5,694 nucleotides of DNA from JBASNZ01 sp049657775 (lineage in GTDB: Bacteria > Actinomycetota > Coriobacteriia > Anaerosomatales > Anaerosomataceae). Shown piece by piece: positions 1 through 5,017 of this stretch (position 1 is the stretch's first letter; every line of letters starts with the position of its first letter). The notes under the pieces are model-generated. The model was not told the DNA's origin and made no database searches. It was given only the letters and a program-made list of their open reading frames with translations. A program made the translations under genes and the position numbers. The stretch spans positions 1-5,694 of the forward strand of contig JBASNZ010000081.1 of assembly GCA_049657775.1 (NCBI GenBank), written 5' to 3'.

Positions 1-887
1 GTGGCAAGCGCAAGCCGACCGGGACCATCGACATCGCTGTGCTGCAGTCGCTGGTCCGAAAGGGCTCGGTCGACCCCATCGTCGCCGAGTACGGGCAGGT
101 CATCATCGACGAGTGCCATCACGTTTCCGCGTTCAGCTTCGAGGCCGTGCTGCGCCAGGCGCACGCACGCTTCGTGCTCGGACTCACGGCCACGCCGATC
201 CGCAAGGACGGCCATCACCCGATCATCACGATGCAGTGCGGACCGGTGCGGTTCAAGACCGATCTGAAACGCCAAGCCGCAGCCCGGCCGTTCGAGCACC
301 TAGTTCGGCCGCGCGAGACTGGGTTCGGCGTGACGGCACTTGCCGCAGACGGAATCCAGGAGGTCTATCGCCTGCTCGCGGGAGACGAGACCCGCAACGC
401 GCTGATCGTGGAGGACGTCGTGGCCGCAGCCGCGGCTGGCCGCTCGGCACTGGTGCTGACCGAACGCACGGCGCACCGCGACCTGCTGGCGAGTCTGATT
501 GCCGAGCGGACGCCGCATGTCTTCCCGCTCTCCAGCGGCCTGGGAGTGAAGAAGCGGGCCGCACTGGTTGAGAGCATGGCGGCCGTGCCTGAAGGCCAGC
601 CAAGCGTGCTTGTTGCGACAGGACGCCTCGTCGGCGAGGGCTTCGACGATGCGCGCCTCGACACACTCTTCCTGGCGATGCCGATCTCGTGGCGGGGGAC
701 TCTGCAGCAGTATGCCGGTAGGCTCCATCGCCTGCACGACGAGAAGCGCGAGGTCGTCATCTACGACTACGTTGACCCGCTCCTGCCGGTGCTTGCACGC
801 ATGTGGGAGAAGCGACTCCGTGGCTATCGGGCGATGGGGTATCGCGTCGAGTCGAATGTGTCGGCGGACTCTGGGCAAGCCGGTTAG
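1..887 (+). CDS. SF2 DEAD/DEAH helicase, C-terminal part (TOTE conflict-type candidate), 5' partial
   Basis: The reading frame enters from the window edge (first full codon at base 3) and gives 294 residues before TAG at 885-887. Superfamily 2 helicase motifs appear in order: motif II DECHH (108-122), motif III-like GLTATP (180-197), a motif IV-like ALVLTERTAH in the second RecA domain, motif V as ATGRLVGEGFD, and motif VI QYAGRLHR (708-731). The Walker A motif and everything N-terminal lie upstream. The protein is expected to be a cytoplasmic ATP-dependent nucleic-acid translocase or helicase. The combination of LVRKG, RKDGHHPII-MQCGP and the motif V/VI wording resembles, from memory, helicases fused behind an archaeo-eukaryotic primase domain in TOTE conflict systems. 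That assignment is inference, because no primase domain is visible. Alternatives are a type III restriction or other defence helicase. It is convergent with the moaD-like gene and has no visible frameshift. Confidence 0.88.
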   Translation, partial: GKRKPTGTIDIAVLQSLVRKGSVDPIVAEYGQVIIDECHHVSAFSFEAVLRQAHARFVLGLTATPIRKDGHHPIITMQCGPVRFKTDLKRQAAARPFEHLVRPRETGFGVTALAADGIQEVYRLLAGDETRNALIVEDVVAAAAAGRSALVLTERTAHRDLLASLIAERTPHVFPLSSGLGVKKRAALVESMAAVPEGQPSVLVATGRLVGEGFDDARLDTLFLAMPISWRGTLQQYAGRLHRLHDEKREVVIYDYVDPLLPVLARMWEKRLRGYRAMGYRVESNVSADSGQAG

Positions 888-897
888 TCGAGCCCCG

Positions 898-921
898 GAT
901 TTGGTGCCCGATTTGGTGTCC
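898..921. repeat. Tandem 12-bp direct repeat
   Basis: GATTTGGTGCCC (898-909) is followed immediately by GATTTGGTGTCC (910-921), with 11 of 12 bases identical. It begins 11 bases after the helicase stop codon and lies just before the large inverted repeat. The shared TTGGT core resembles the units of that repeat, so both may be one repetitive element. Function is unknown. Confidence 0.7.
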
Positions 922-930
922 AAATACATG

Positions 931-1014
931 GTGACTGTTGGTACTCGCTGGTACCTATTGGGACTCGCCGCAGCTCCGCCGTACCAACGAGTCCCAATAG
1001 GTACCAACGGTCAC
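931..1014. repeat. Long inverted repeat built of ~10-bp units, between convergent genes
   Basis: An 18-bp perfect inverted repeat, GGTACCTATTGGGACTCG, lies at 950-967 and reversed at 988-1005, with a 20-base loop. Each arm is a series of roughly 10-bp units of the form NYTGGKACNN. On the left these are 937-946, 947-956 and 957-966; on the right, reversed, they are 999-1008, 989-998 and 979-988. GTGAC (931-935) and GTCAC (1010-1014) bound the element, and 931-944 can also pair with 1001-1014 at 13 of 14 positions. It sits between the converging ends of the helicase and moaD-like genes. A bidirectional terminator is possible, though neither side has a clear U-tract. A REP/MITE-like repeat or a protein-binding array are alternatives. 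Confidence 0.8.
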
Positions 1015-1034
1015 ACGGGTGGGTGTAGCCGATA

Positions 1035-1049
1035 ACGGCCGGCGGCCGT
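1035..1049. terminator. Short GC hairpin downstream of the moaD-like gene (weak terminator candidate)
   Basis: ACGGCC (1035-1040) and GGCCGT (1044-1049) form a 6-bp stem with a 3-base loop, 22 bases past the moaD-like stop codon on the minus strand. No run of T follows on that strand, so intrinsic termination is doubtful. A second imperfect pairing, CGGGTGGGT (1016-1024) with ACCCACCCG (1073-1081), encloses it and reaches into the last codons of the moaD-like gene. Confidence 0.3.
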
Positions 1050-1070
1050 CGCATCCCGCATATCCTACCT

Positions 1071-1364
1071 TTACCCACCCGCTATGGGCACGAAGAAGGC
1101 CATGACTCCGTTCTCGGTCAACGGGGCGCTCCGGTCTCGCGTTCTGAATTGTCGCGCGTCTTGGAAGGCCAATACCTGGAAATGGAAGGAGCGTTCGACG
1201 GCATCCCACACATTCGGAGGAAACCGGCGGCTGAACCTCGCGTCGATAGCGTCCAGAAGATCGGCATACGTCGCGTCCTCTGGCAGATCGAACGGGATCG
1301 GCTCACCTGGACGGGTGTCGAGGTTCATGCCGATGAGCCCAAAGAACCTCGCATGGTACAGCAT
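1071..1364 (-). CDS. MoaD/ThiS-family sulfur-carrier protein
   Basis: The product has 97 residues and ends in VPIAGG. The C-terminal Gly-Gly is the hallmark of beta-grasp sulfur carriers: a MoeB-type E1 enzyme adenylates it and it is then converted to thiocarboxylate. For MoaD the sulfur goes to the dithiolene of molybdopterin or tungstopterin, made with MoaE. The N-terminal strand (residues 2-14), the PEDATYADLLDAI segment before the first helix (28-40) and the TENGVMAFFVPIAGG end fit the fold; MoaD is usually about 80-100 residues. The start is ATG at 1364-1362, fixed by an excellent Shine-Dalgarno. It is divergent from the oxidoreductase at 2041, whose family needs such a cofactor, so it may be a dedicated carrier for it. 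No MoaE or MoeB is visible. A ThiS role is less likely given the neighbour. Confidence 0.85.
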   Translation of the reverse strand: MLYHARFFGLIGMNLDTRPGEPIPFDLPEDATYADLLDAIDARFSRRFPPNVWDAVERSFHFQVLAFQDARQFRTRDRSAPLTENGVMAFFVPIAGG

Positions 1365-1370
1365 CTCACA

Positions 1371-1378
1371 AACCTCCT
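1371..1378 (-). promoter_or_regulatory. Strong ribosome binding site of the moaD-like gene
   Basis: On the minus strand AGGAGGTT is followed by 6 bases and then ATG at 1364. This near-perfect anti-16S complement decides the start and implies efficient translation. It is among the strongest ribosome binding sites in the window. Confidence 0.85.
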
Positions 1379-1659
1379 ATGCCTCGCGGCCCGTGTTGGT
1401 CTCGGCCAACCTGCAATCACCGACACTCCGGTGAGCCACGAACTCGGATCGGAGTTGGCCTCGGGTCGAGCCACGTGCGGTACAAGGAACTCGGTAACAA
1501 TTATCATGCCGCTTTTCGGTTGACTCCTACTCTCGGCAGATCCTGATCATCGGCCCCCTCCTCGGTCTGTGGACAACGCCCTCTGCGGTATTCCAGGTGA
1601 CGGTCGCTTCTCTCTTGGCGTCTGCAGAAGTGGCCGGGCAGACCGGACACCCCGATAGG
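1379..1659. other. Non-coding stretch upstream of the moaD-like gene, no recognisable gene
   Basis: I read all six frames here and recognise no protein family; open frames are short and lack conserved motifs. One small hairpin is visible: TCACCG (1417-1422) with CGGTGA (1429-1434) and a 6-base loop, which lies in the presumed 5' leader of the moaD-like transcript. A GATAAT-like -10 element on the minus strand (1505-1500) has no convincing -35 partner. I could not fit the region to the Moco/Tuco riboswitch consensus from memory. Confidence 0.5.
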
Positions 1660-1677
1660 TGATACTGCTCCCTGGCA
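1660..1677. repeat. Possible left terminal end of the IS3-family relic
   Basis: TGATACTGCTCCCTGG starts 43 bases before the ATG of the degraded orfA. IS3-family elements begin with 5'-TG, and the distance to orfA is typical, so this is a plausible left inverted repeat. No matching right end is seen in the window, so the call rests on position and the leading TG alone. Confidence 0.35.
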
Positions 1678-1702
1678 CACGACCCCGGGAGGGGCTCGCA
1701 CC

Positions 1703-1839
1703 ATGCCGAGAAGACCGAGACGCACCCACTCACCGGCGTTCAAGGCCAAGGTGGCCCAGGAAGCCGGGGCGAAGAGCCCCTGATCCTCGTAGCTGAGCGC
1801 TTCGACGTCCACCCCGACCAGATCATGCGTGACCAACTC
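1703..1839 (+). pseudogene. IS3-family transposase OrfA remnant, frameshifted and truncated
   Basis: From ATG at 1703, preceded by GGGAGGGG (1687-1694), the frame reads MPRRPRRTHSPAFKAKVA and stops at TGA 1781-1783. Switching frame at about 1766 continues as GEEPLILVAERFDVHPDQI, then RDQL. Together these match the N-terminal helix-turn-helix of IS3-family OrfA, whose usual form as I remember it is FKAKVA, a short segment, then GEKTLAELAERFDVHPNQI. The intact spacing suggests loss of about 5 bases at the frame switch. Similarity ends near 1839; the OrfA C-terminus, its leucine zipper and all of OrfB (DDE catalytic domain) are absent. It cannot make a functional transposase. The relic occupies the gap between the divergent moaD-like and oxidoreductase genes. 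Confidence 0.85.
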
Positions 1840-2028
1840 AAGGTCCGCACGTTTTGGCCTCGGCCCATCCGGGTAAACTGCGTTATCGTGCCCCGTTCTC
1901 GCTGATCACCACGGACGGGTGGCGGAGTGGGTTGCCCCGGAGGGCTCGCTGGCTGGGTTTGGGTCTTTCATGGCATGTATGATCTCTATGGCGGCGTCGG
2001 TTGAGAATCGCAATGCGGCAAACGAGTG
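1840..2028. other. Leader region upstream of the oxidoreductase, no recognisable gene
   Basis: No conserved protein is recognisable in any frame. TATGAT at 1978-1983 could be a -10 box, 57 bases before the oxidoreductase ATG, but no good -35 hexamer lies 16-18 bases upstream. A promoter should be present somewhere here because the upstream transposase relic is dead. I place none with confidence. Confidence 0.35.
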
Positions 2029-2034
2029 GGAGGT
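2029..2034 (+). promoter_or_regulatory. Ribosome binding site of the oxidoreductase gene
   Basis: GGAGGT lies 6 bases before ATG at 2041. It favours this ATG over an in-frame GTG at 2026, which would lie upstream of the ribosome binding site and has none of its own. Confidence 0.8.
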
Positions 2035-2040
2035 CAGGCT

Positions 2041-3939
2041 ATGTATGGCGTCATGGGCAAAGTCTTGTGGGTAGATTTGACTTCCGGCCAGATCACTGTG
2101 GAAAACGTGGATGAGCGGTACTACAGAGACTATATCGGAGGGTACGGCATCGCAGCGCGGATGCTCTATGATCGCATGCCCGCAGGCGTGGATCCCATGG
2201 GCCCGGAGGCGATTTTCGGGCTGACGACCGGACCCTTGACCGGCACGCATGCAATCACGGGGAATCGCTTCACTGCGGTGGGCAAGTCGCCAAAGACCGG
2301 GACGTGGGGTGATGCTAACTGCGGCGGCAACTTTGGGCCGGCTCTGAAGTTCTCAGGCTACGATGCGGTATTCTTCAGCGGCATCTCGAGTGAACCGGTT
2401 TATCTCTACATCCGGGACGGCAACGCGGAACTTAGGGATGCGACCCCGTACTGGGGTAACGGCGCCGATATCGAAGCGGAACTCACGAAGGTGCTGGGTG
2501 ACGACGTGAGGGTCGCTTGGATCGGTGAGGCTGGGGAGAACAAGAACCTCATGGCGTCGATCATGAACGACAACGGCCGCGCCGCCGCCCGAAGCGGTCT
2601 CGGGGCAGTCATGGGATCGAAGAACCTAAAGGCCGTGGCGGTGGCCGGCTCTCAAGAGGTGCCGGTTGCCGACGATGAGGCCCTGAAGGAACTCGTGTCG
2701 AGGCTCATGCGAAATGCCAGAGAAGAGAACTCTCCTGCGTATCAACTCTTCACGACCTTCGGAACGAGCGGACTTGCGGCACAGTCGGCGTGGAGCGGGG
2801 ACTCACCGGTCAAGAACTGGGCGGGCACAGGTGAGATCGACTTCCCGGGTGCGGGCAAGATAAGCGATGTCGCCTACAAGCCATACGAGGTACGCCGCTC
2901 GGGATGCTGGAGATGCGCGATCAGGTGCGGTGCTCACCTTTCCGTGTCCGAGGGTCCTTATGCGACCGAAGGGGCCTATCAGCACCGTCCGGAATACGAG
3001 ACGATCGCAGCGTTCGGCAGTATGCTCCTCATGGATGATGTGGAAGCTCTACTCAAGATCAACGAGCTTTGCAACCGCTTCGGGATGGACACGATCTCGG
3101 TGGGTAGTACGGTTGCGTTCGCGATCGAGTGCTTCGAGAACGGCATCATAGACATCGAGCAAACCCACGGCCTCGAGCTGAAATGGGGCAATGCCCCTGC
3201 CATAGTCGAAACGGTCCGGCAGATTGGAAAGCGCGTGGGGTTCGGCGCGATCCTTGCAGACGGGTCGGCCAAGGCCGCTGAGAGGATTGGCGGGAGGTCC
3301 CACGAATACGCCTTGCACGTGCATGGCGAGGAAGCTGGGATGCACGATCCACGGTACTCGCCCGGGATGGCGCTCAGCTATCATCTGGACGCGACGCCAG
3401 GTCGGCACACAGCAGGTGGGACCGGTGAGATGGAGTTCTTCACCGGCGAGGATGTCTTGCCCCTTCCTGAACCGTTCAACGTTGGCAAGCATGACTACGC
3501 TAAGAAGGGCCCCGCTCACAGGATGATGGTGAACGGGCGGCAGGTGATCAACTGCGCTGGAGCCTGCATCTTCTCCGATTTCTTGGTGCCGCCGGATACC
3601 CTGATGCGGGAACTCAGCCTCGTAACCGGCGAGCCGTGGGACGTCCAGCGGGTTCAGGTTGTCGGGGAGCGGATCGCCACCCTGCGTCATGCGTTCAACC
3701 TCCGCGAGGGGTTGAACCCAGTGGATGACTTCACGTTGCCGCAGCGCTACCTGGACGGCTCGGACCTTCATGGAGGCCAGGGCAAGGGCGTGGTCGTAGA
3801 CGTGGATTCGATGCGGGGGTCGTACTTCGCCGAGGTTGGATGGGACCAGAAGACAGCGGTTCCGAGTGTAGAGAGTCTTCGCGCACTTGGGCTGGACGGT
3901 CTCGTCGAGGATCTTCATCCTGAGGTGGCAGCCTCCTAA
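2041..3939 (+). CDS. Aldehyde:ferredoxin oxidoreductase family protein (tungsten/molybdenum pterin)
   Basis: The 632-residue product is close to the usual family length of about 600-620. The start MYGVMGKVLWVDLTSG and the following YIGGYGIAARMLYD are typical of the N-terminal domain. GGNFGPALKFSGYDA (about 95-109) belongs to the cofactor-binding first domain. The [4Fe-4S] ligands are C289, C292 and C296 (GCWRCAIRCG) and C509 (NCAGACIFSDF), the same pattern as C288/C291/C295/C494 of Pyrococcus furiosus AOR. The GMDTISVG segment (349-356) matches the pterin-contact region, and NLREG (553-557) is a C-terminal signature. Members oxidise aldehydes to acids, or run in reverse, with ferredoxin in the cytoplasm. 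The substrate cannot be read from sequence. C505, four residues before the fourth ligand, is an additional cysteine. The gene is a single cistron, divergent from the moaD-like gene and convergent with rpiA. Confidence 0.95.
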   Translation: MYGVMGKVLWVDLTSGQITVENVDERYYRDYIGGYGIAARMLYDRMPAGVDPMGPEAIFGLTTGPLTGTHAITGNRFTAVGKSPKTGTWGDANCGGNFGPALKFSGYDAVFFSGISSEPVYLYIRDGNAELRDATPYWGNGADIEAELTKVLGDDVRVAWIGEAGENKNLMASIMNDNGRAAARSGLGAVMGSKNLKAVAVAGSQEVPVADDEALKELVSRLMRNAREENSPAYQLFTTFGTSGLAAQSAWSGDSPVKNWAGTGEIDFPGAGKISDVAYKPYEVRRSGCWRCAIRCGAHLSVSEGPYATEGAYQHRPEYETIAAFGSMLLMDDVEALLKINELCNRFGMDTISVGSTVAFAIECFENGIIDIEQTHGLELKWGNAPAIVETVRQIGKRVGFGAILADGSAKAAERIGGRSHEYALHVHGEEAGMHDPRYSPGMALSYHLDATPGRHTAGGTGEMEFFTGEDVLPLPEPFNVGKHDYAKKGPAHRMMVNGRQVINCAGACIFSDFLVPPDTLMRELSLVTGEPWDVQRVQVVGERIATLRHAFNLREGLNPVDDFTLPQRYLDGSDLHGGQGKGVVVDVDSMRGSYFAEVGWDQKTAVPSVESLRALGLDGLVEDLHPEVAAS

Positions 3940-3950
3940 TGCTTCCTATC

Positions 3951-3973
3951 CCCGGGTAGTCGCGACACCTCGG
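3951..3973. terminator. Imperfect hairpin after the oxidoreductase stop
   Basis: CCCGGGTAGTCG (3951-3962) pairs imperfectly with CGACACCTCGGG (3962-3973), starting 11 bases past the stop codon. The stem is broken by mismatches and no T-run follows, so it is only a weak terminator candidate. The much stronger hairpin at 3992-4052 may serve this role instead. Confidence 0.25.
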
Positions 3974-3991
3974 GCACATTGTCGCTCGGAG

Positions 3992-4052
3992 TGAGGCGGC
4001 GCATCCTTTCTGCAAGGACTGTCGAGGTTCAAGCAGAAGGAGCGCCGCCTCA
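3992..4052. repeat. Strong hairpin / inverted repeat between convergent genes, overlapping a transposase start
   Basis: The left arm (3992-4013) begins TGAGGCGGCGC. It pairs with the right arm (4033-4052), which ends GCGCCGCCTCA, along about 20 base pairs with only two single-base bulges (an A at 4003 and one extra T in 4007-4009). The loop is 19 bases. The right arm contains the AGAAGGAG Shine-Dalgarno (4036-4042) and the A of the ATG (4052) of a transposase-like relic, so in RNA the fold would hide its translation start. It also lies between the convergent oxidoreductase and rpiA genes and could stop transcription from either side, although no T-run is present. The terminal inverted repeats of a small mobile element are another reading. 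Confidence 0.8.
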
Positions 4053-4130
4053 TGACCGATGATGATGTGCTGTACCTCGTATCGTCTACGTGTTCTTGCG
4101 ACCGCACGCGAACTCGGGAGCGTCGAGGAC
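4052..4130 (+). pseudogene. N-terminal relic of a transposase-like helix-turn-helix gene, frameshifted
   Basis: ATG at 4052 follows AGAAGGAG with a 9-base spacer and reads MTDDDVLY. A shifted frame then reads YRLRVLATARELGSV (about 4080-4126). The two pieces together resemble, from memory, the start of integrase/transposase proteins of the IS481 or IS3 type, which run MTDE...RLRVLALAEELGNV before an HTH segment. The expected continuation (AACR and the helix-turn-helix) is missing, and sequence homology seems to stop just before the rpiA stop codon at 4148. The fragment is about 26 codons in two frames and cannot be functional. The family call is tentative because so little remains. Confidence 0.55.
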
Positions 4131-4147
4131 GAAGATGACCGCGCGTA

Positions 4148-4840
4148 TCATCGGGTGCTCCCTTCTTCGTCGGGGATCAGCGAAAACACCGAGCCGTCGG
4201 CCCGGCCGACGACGATCACGTCGGCTCGCCGCCGCGCGAAGATCCCGCATGCGACGACGCCGGGAATCACCTCGAGGGCGTCCTCCATGTGGAGGGGGTC
4301 GGACAGATCGAGATTGCGAACGTCCACGAGCGCGTTCCCGGAGTCTGTCGGGCTCCCGCCGCGCAGTGCAGGCGCGCCGCCGAGTCGGGTCACGGCAGCA
4401 AGCGTCTCGGCAAGTGCCGCCGGTTCGATCTCAAGCGGCACGGGCACCCGCGTCCCGAGCCGGTCCACCAGCTTGCTCTCATCGACGATGCACACCCACG
4501 TGCGAGAGGCCTGCGCTACGCGCTTCTCCCGCGTGTGAGCGCCGCCCCCGCCCTTGATCGCACGGCCAAGGAAGTCGATCTCGTCCGCACCGTCGACGTA
4601 GAGCGCAAGGGGTCTCTCGGCGTCCTCGAGTGCGATCGGCGAGATGCCGACGTGACGCAGTCGCTGCTCGGTGTCGGTCGAGGTCGCAACGGCGCGCGTG
4701 ACGCCGGCGCCGCGCGCGCCAAGGGCATCGATGAAGTGCGCGACCGTGCTCCCGGTGCCGACGCCGATGAGAGTGTCGGGGCGGAGATAGGCCAGAGCCG
4801 CGAGGGCCGCCGCCTGCTTCCCGATATCGGCCGCGGTCAC
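4148..4840 (-). CDS. rpiA: Ribose-5-phosphate isomerase A
   Basis: The enzyme interconverts ribose 5-phosphate and ribulose 5-phosphate in the non-oxidative pentose phosphate pathway, in the cytoplasm. All family signatures are visible in 230 residues (E. coli RpiA has 219): the phosphate-binding loop VGTGSTV (27-33), YVDGADEID (81-89) with acidic D83 and D86, KGGGGAHTREK (96-106) with K96 and the likely catalytic base E105, and DESKLVDRLG (120-129) with K123. A C-terminal VVACGIFARRRADVIVVG segment follows. The start is GTG at 4840-4838, with AGAGGG-type purines just upstream; residues read upstream in this frame do not resemble the family N-terminus. The gene shows strong GC3 (34 of its first 40 codons). 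It follows the redoxin on the same strand after a 177-base gap, so cotranscription is possible. Confidence 0.96.
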   Translation of the reverse strand: MTAADIGKQAAALAALAYLRPDTLIGVGTGSTVAHFIDALGARGAGVTRAVATSTDTEQRLRHVGISPIALEDAERPLALYVDGADEIDFLGRAIKGGGGAHTREKRVAQASRTWVCIVDESKLVDRLGTRVPVPLEIEPAALAETLAAVTRLGGAPALRGGSPTDSGNALVDVRNLDLSDPLHMEDALEVIPGVVACGIFARRRADVIVVGRADGSVFSLIPDEEGSTR

Positions 4841-5017
4841 GATCCCCCTCTCACGAAGCGGCCCTCGGCCACGCCCTCGAAGCCGTGCCCTGACGAGTGA
4901 TATCGGCGAGCGGTCGTCAGCTCAACTCGCGAGCTCTGTCGCGCCTCGATACCCTGAGACCAGCACGATCTCGACATCGCGACTTCGCGCGGCAGCTTCG
5001 CGAGGAGGCCGGTTGCG
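4841..5017. other. Gap between the redoxin and rpiA genes
   Basis: No gene is recognisable in these 177 bases. A minus-strand open frame reads through the gap and ends ...RFVRGGS with a TGA (4839-4837) that overlaps the rpiA GTG as GTGA. It has no clear start outside the redoxin gene and no recognised homology, so it is probably chance. A small AGCTC/GAGCT hairpin lies at 4919-4935. Confidence 0.4.

Noticed and set aside
300..1007. A 235-codon open frame on the minus strand
   Set aside because: It lies opposite the helicase, whose motifs are unmistakable, and runs into the inverted repeat. Its composition is Arg/His-rich antisense reading with no recognisable domain.
888..1070. A CRISPR array
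   Set aside because: The repeats are about 10-12 bp, contiguous and inverted, with no regularly spaced unique spacers.
1149..1523. A 124-codon plus-strand open frame crossing the moaD-like gene and its upstream region
   Set aside because: Most of it is antisense to the moaD-like gene, and it includes the complement of that gene's ribosome binding site. No known family is recognised.
1504..1836. A 110-codon minus-strand open frame
   Set aside because: It is antisense to the IS3 OrfA relic, which explains the sequence better.
1978..1983. TATGAT as a promoter -10 box for the oxidoreductase
   Set aside because: The hexamer is good, but no -35 element lies at 16-18 bases and the extended -10 TG is in the wrong position. 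Not strong enough to list as a promoter.
2026..2040. GTG at 2026 as the start of the oxidoreductase
   Set aside because: The GGAGGT at 2029-2034 lies after this GTG and fits the ATG at 2041. Family members, as I recall them, begin MYG or similar at that point.
3049..3918. A 289-codon open frame on the minus strand
   Set aside because: It is antisense to the oxidoreductase, which carries its cluster ligands and signatures throughout. Long antisense frames are expected in high-GC genes.
4289..4900. A 203-codon open frame on the plus strand
   Set aside because: It is antisense to rpiA, with no conserved motif and no good ribosome binding site.
4837..5017. A small gene upstream of rpiA, coupled by a GTGA overlap
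   Set aside because: The open frame overlaps the redoxin coding sequence, lacks its own start and ribosome binding site in the gap, and its translation resembles nothing I know.
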